Source: an uncultured Clostridia bacterium (GTDB lineage: Bacteria > Bacillota > Clostridia > Oscillospirales > Acutalibacteraceae). From it: DNA of 9,286 bases. Of the stretch, positions 7,655 to 9,286 are shown one piece after another. The first letter of the stretch is position 1. The number at the start of each line of letters is the position of its first letter. Both the position numbers and the translations under genes were made by a program. The stretch is taken from contig CAMUZD010000044.1 in the NCBI GenBank assembly GCA_947165115.1, positions 1-9,286 on the forward strand. Direction: 5' to 3'. The notes below the pieces were generated by a model. The model made no database searches and was not told the DNA's origin. It was given only the letters and a program-made list of their open reading frames with translations.

Positions 7655-7999
7655 ATGCCAAGCATCAAAACTACTGTTTCAAAAGAAATCAGCGAATCGG
7701 CAAGAGATAATCTGATTAAAAAATTCGGCGAAGCCATCGCCCTTTTCCCGGGAAAGAGCGAAACCTGGCTTATGCTCAGCTTCAATGACAATACCCCGAT
7801 GAGCTTCGGCGGAAATCAGGCGGACGACTGCGCCCTTCTCGAGGTCGCTCTCTTCGGCTCGGCATCCGATTCCGCTTATGACAGAATGACCGCCGCCCTC
7901 TCTTCGATTATCAACGAAGAGCTCGGAATAGCTCCCGACAAGGTCTATATCAAATACGAGGAGACGGACCACTGGGGCTGGAGCGGCCGTAACTTCTGA
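7655..7999 (+). CDS. MIF-family tautomerase (phenylpyruvate tautomerase-like)
   Basis: The 114-residue protein matches macrophage migration inhibitory factor in length and layout. It starts MPSI, leaving Pro1 as the catalytic base after Met removal. It has a lysine in PGKSETW (K34, likely equivalent to MIF Lys32), PMSFGGNQADDCALLEV (compare LMAFGGSSEPCAL in human MIF), APDKVYIKYEE (compare SPDRVYINYYD) and ends GWSGRNF (compare GWNNSTF). The family forms trimers with keto-enol tautomerase activity. The physiological substrate in bacteria is unknown, and no secretion signal is visible. AAAGGAGG (7641-7648) lies six bases before the ATG, 17 bases after the lipoprotein stop. Its TGA stop (7997-7999) is the first base triplet of the direct repeat bounding the AT-rich segment, so the coding region itself appears intact. 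Confidence 0.9.
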   Translation: MPSIKTTVSKEISESARDNLIKKFGEAIALFPGKSETWLMLSFNDNTPMSFGGNQADDCALLEVALFGSASDSAYDRMTAALSSIINEELGIAPDKVYIKYEETDHWGWSGRNF

Positions 8000-8006
8000 T
8001 GAAGGA
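7997..8006 (+). repeat. Left copy of 10-base direct repeat TGATGAAGGA
   Basis: Identical to 8899-8908 and placed just where base composition drops. It starts with the tautomerase stop codon and contains an ATG (7999-8001) overlapping that stop by one base. It reads like the first bases of the comEA-like gene left behind at the left border of the inserted segment. Confidence 0.7.
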
Positions 8007-8025
8007 ATTGAATAGCGGGAAATGA
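7999..8025 (+). other. Possible eight-codon minicistron (leftover comEA start)
   Basis: The ATG overlapping the tautomerase stop opens a short frame, MKELNSGK, ending in TGA at 8023-8025. That stop overlaps the ribosome binding site GAGGGTG (8024-8030) of the AT-rich gene. Ribosomes finishing the tautomerase could restart here and be delivered to the next gene. This is an inference from base positions; the peptide itself probably has no function. Confidence 0.3.
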
Positions 8026-8898
8026 GGGTGATTTTCTATGTCAAGTGTAGTTGAACGCATTAATAGGATAAAGCAACCAAGAGGAGGATATATTAAGCCA
8101 TCTGAGTTTGATGTTGAATTCCTTGATGACGGAACAACTTTGAATGATGAAGAGAATATTCATGGTTCTGTTATTGGAATGGTAGTTGATTATCTTACAA
8201 GGTTTTCTATGGGTGCAAAAATCACCGATGCATTTAAGCCATCGTTACAAGGCGCAGTAATGGCAAATGAACTTGGTTTTAAGAATGCATACAATATAGG
8301 TAAAAGCTTGATTCTAAGCATAAGAGGTTTGGATGAAGAATCAATAGTCAATGCATGTAAATTGGTCTCTTTTGATGTTTGGTACAGAAGTCCTTTAATT
8401 GCTATGAGTGCAAAGACATACCAAGAAATCAATCCGGATAAAGAAACCATAGAAAATATCCAAACACTTGTAAAACGTAGCATTAGTTTTTTTGAAAAAT
8501 ATGGTCCTGTTACTAAAGATGGCTTTACGTTTGAACCACCCAACCCAAAGCCTAAAGAGTATGAAAAAATGCTAAAAAAGGGCAAAGGCAATTATGGAGG
8601 ATATACACCAACCGTTGATAGTGGTGACGGAGATTTCCTAACAGAAAACACCCTTTGGGATTTTAAGGTTTCAAAGTCTAAACCAACAAATAAGAACACA
8701 CTGCAGTTACTTATGTATTGGCTAATGGGACAGCATTCAGGACAGGATATATTCAAAAAAATAACAAAGATAGGAATTTTCAATCCTCGCCTAAATGCAG
8801 TTTACACACTTGAAATATCAAAAATCCAAAACGAAATCATTAAGCTGGTTGAGGATGAAATTATTGGATATTAACTGATAGTTTCAAATTAATATGTA
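8007..8898 (+). mobile_element. AT-rich inserted segment between direct repeats, carrying one gene
   Basis: The 892 bases between the repeats differ sharply from the surroundings: sampled 60-base lines have 30-37% GC against 55-65% in neighbouring host lines. The segment is filled almost entirely by one nuclease-like gene plus 31 bases before and 24 after it. I see no transposase, no integrase, and no matching inverted repeats at its ends. It has its own ribosome binding site but no promoter of its own that I can see, so it should depend on read-through from the host operon. Removing the segment and one repeat copy gives a compact tautomerase-comEA junction. How it moved is unknown; horizontal acquisition is inferred. 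Confidence 0.6.
8038..8874 (+). CDS. Predicted PD-(D/E)XK nuclease, RecB-like QxxxY type (orphan, AT-rich)
   Basis: The 278-residue protein has no membrane segment or signal peptide. Its C-terminal half shows a probable PD-(D/E)XK core: GDGDFLTENTLWDFKVSKS gives D199, then D208-F-K210 on the next strand. A helix follows with QLLMY (Q223 to Y227), the QxxxY pattern typical of RecB/AddB/Cas4-type nucleases, then a strand KIGIFNPRLNAVYTL. Near the N-terminus, NIHGSVIGMVVDYL (residues 40-53) resembles the GxxxHxxxE helix of that group but lacks the central histidine. From memory, similar solitary proteins annotated as hypothetical occur in many Firmicutes; I know no characterised member. GAGGGTG (8024-8030) is seven bases before the ATG. 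Low GC and codon use set it apart from every neighbour. It could be an antiviral nuclease, a selfish homing-type endonuclease or a DNA repair factor; motif evidence for a nuclease is moderate and the role is open. Confidence 0.65.
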   Translation: MSSVVERINRIKQPRGGYIKPSEFDVEFLDDGTTLNDEENIHGSVIGMVVDYLTRFSMGAKITDAFKPSLQGAVMANELGFKNAYNIGKSLILSIRGLDEESIVNACKLVSFDVWYRSPLIAMSAKTYQEINPDKETIENIQTLVKRSISFFEKYGPVTKDGFTFEPPNPKPKEYEKMLKKGKGNYGGYTPTVDSGDGDFLTENTLWDFKVSKSKPTNKNTLQLLMYWLMGQHSGQDIFKKITKIGIFNPRLNAVYTLEISKIQNEIIKLVEDEIIGY

Positions 8899-9267
8899 TG
8901 ATGAAGGATGATAAGAAATCGCCGTTGCTCGCTTTCGCGGCGGCTCTGCTGATATTCGCGGTTCTGATGATATTCAAAATCATTGACGCGCCCGGCGCGG
9001 ATTCGCTCAAAGCGGTCAGTGTTCCCGAAGCGCAGACGGTTATGGACCGCGCAATGCCCGAGCCGGAAACCGGAGATGCGGATAAATATAAACACAGCCA
9101 CCGAGCAGGAGCTTGCGACGCTCAGCGAGGTCGGCGAAGTCAAGGCGCGCGCCATTGTGGAATTCCGCGAAAAATACGGATACTTCCGCAGTATCGACGA
9201 ACTTACGCTGGTTGAAGGCATCGGCGAGTTGACAGTCGAGGCGAACCGTGACAGAATTACTGTTTAA
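8898..9267 (+). pseudogene. comEA: ComEA-like helix-hairpin-helix protein, disrupted by a frameshift
   Basis: Two consecutive frames together make one short ComEA-like protein. The first (ATG at 8898 or 8901) encodes MKDDKK and a membrane helix (AFAAALLIFAVLMIFKII), then an acidic linker ending PEPETGDADK. The second, shifted by +1, starts at or before ATG 9076 and encodes ININTATEQELATLSEVGEV, KARAIVEFREKYGYF and a second hairpin ending ANRDRITV: the ININTA opening and tandem helix-hairpin-helix of ComEA. The break lies at about 9079-9091; dropping one G at 9080-9081 would join them as GDA-ININTA. ComEA is the membrane-anchored DNA receptor of competence pili; short forms like this occur in Clostridia. 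No ribosome binding site precedes the current start. It may be a pseudogene, a sequencing error, or two separate peptides. If repaired it would be about 122 residues. Confidence 0.75.
8899..8908 (+). repeat. Right copy of 10-base direct repeat TGATGAAGGA
   Basis: Identical to 7997-8006. It covers the start of the comEA-like gene (ATG at 8901-8903 followed by AAG GA). Composition returns to GC-rich host values immediately after it, marking the right border of the foreign segment. Confidence 0.7.
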
Positions 9268-9274
9268 CAAATAC

Positions 9275-9286
9275 TCAAGGAGATGA
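9275..9286 (+). promoter_or_regulatory. Ribosome binding site for a gene beyond the right edge
   Basis: AAGGAGATGA near the last bases resembles a strong ribosome binding site, eight bases after the comEA-like stop (9265-9267). The ATG inside it could be a start only with an unusually close site, so the real start is probably just outside. The plus-strand operon therefore continues. Confidence 0.5.

Noticed and set aside
8007..8898. Classical insertion sequence with terminal inverted repeats
   Set aside because: The two ends show no convincing inverted match and the only gene is nuclease-like, not a transposase.
1..9286. CRISPR array, tRNA or rRNA genes
   Set aside because: I saw no regularly spaced repeats and no tRNA or rRNA signature on either strand.

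Overview
The window looks like chromosomal DNA from a Gram-positive anaerobe of the class Clostridia, perhaps an Oscillospirales or Ruminococcaceae-type lineage. This rests on protein flavour, not on a search. ThiI is the short Bacillus/Clostridium form without a rhodanese domain and sits next to its own cysteine desulfurase. There is an OmpR-type response regulator/kinase pair, a lipoprotein of the DUF5696 type, and strong AGGAGG-like ribosome binding sites. Host genes are GC-rich (55-65% in the 60-base lines I counted by hand). Coding is dense, and no intrinsic terminator is visible.

Left part (1-2978, minus strand): one sulfur-transfer operon read right to left. A NifS/IscS-family cysteine desulfurase is followed by thiI (tRNA 4-thiouridine synthase) and cinA, which runs off the left edge. 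Gaps of 12 and 2 bases indicate co-transcription. A near-consensus sigma-A promoter (TTGAAA-17-TATAAT) lies upstream of the desulfurase.

Middle (2979-3206): a divergent intergenic region. It holds that minus-strand promoter, a plus-strand extended -10 promoter for the right-hand operon, and a strong leader hairpin that overlaps two GCCTGT direct repeats 10 bases apart.

Right part (3207-9286, plus strand): an operon of response regulator, membrane sensor kinase (4-base overlap), DUF5696-like lipoprotein (26-base overlap with the kinase) and a MIF-family tautomerase. Next comes an AT-rich gene (30-37% GC in sampled lines) with PD-(D/E)XK nuclease signatures, then a frame-disrupted ComEA-like helix-hairpin-helix gene. 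The last bases carry a ribosome binding site for a gene beyond the window.

The most interesting point is the AT-rich segment. It is bounded by a perfect 10-base direct repeat, TGATGAAGGA (7997-8006 and 8899-8908). Removing the segment and one repeat copy recreates a compact host junction: the tautomerase stop TGA overlaps the comEA ATG by one base (TGATG). I infer that a single-gene nuclease segment inserted exactly at a translationally coupled gene junction, with no visible transposase or terminal inverted repeats. The downstream comEA-like gene now lacks a ribosome binding site and also carries a frameshift.
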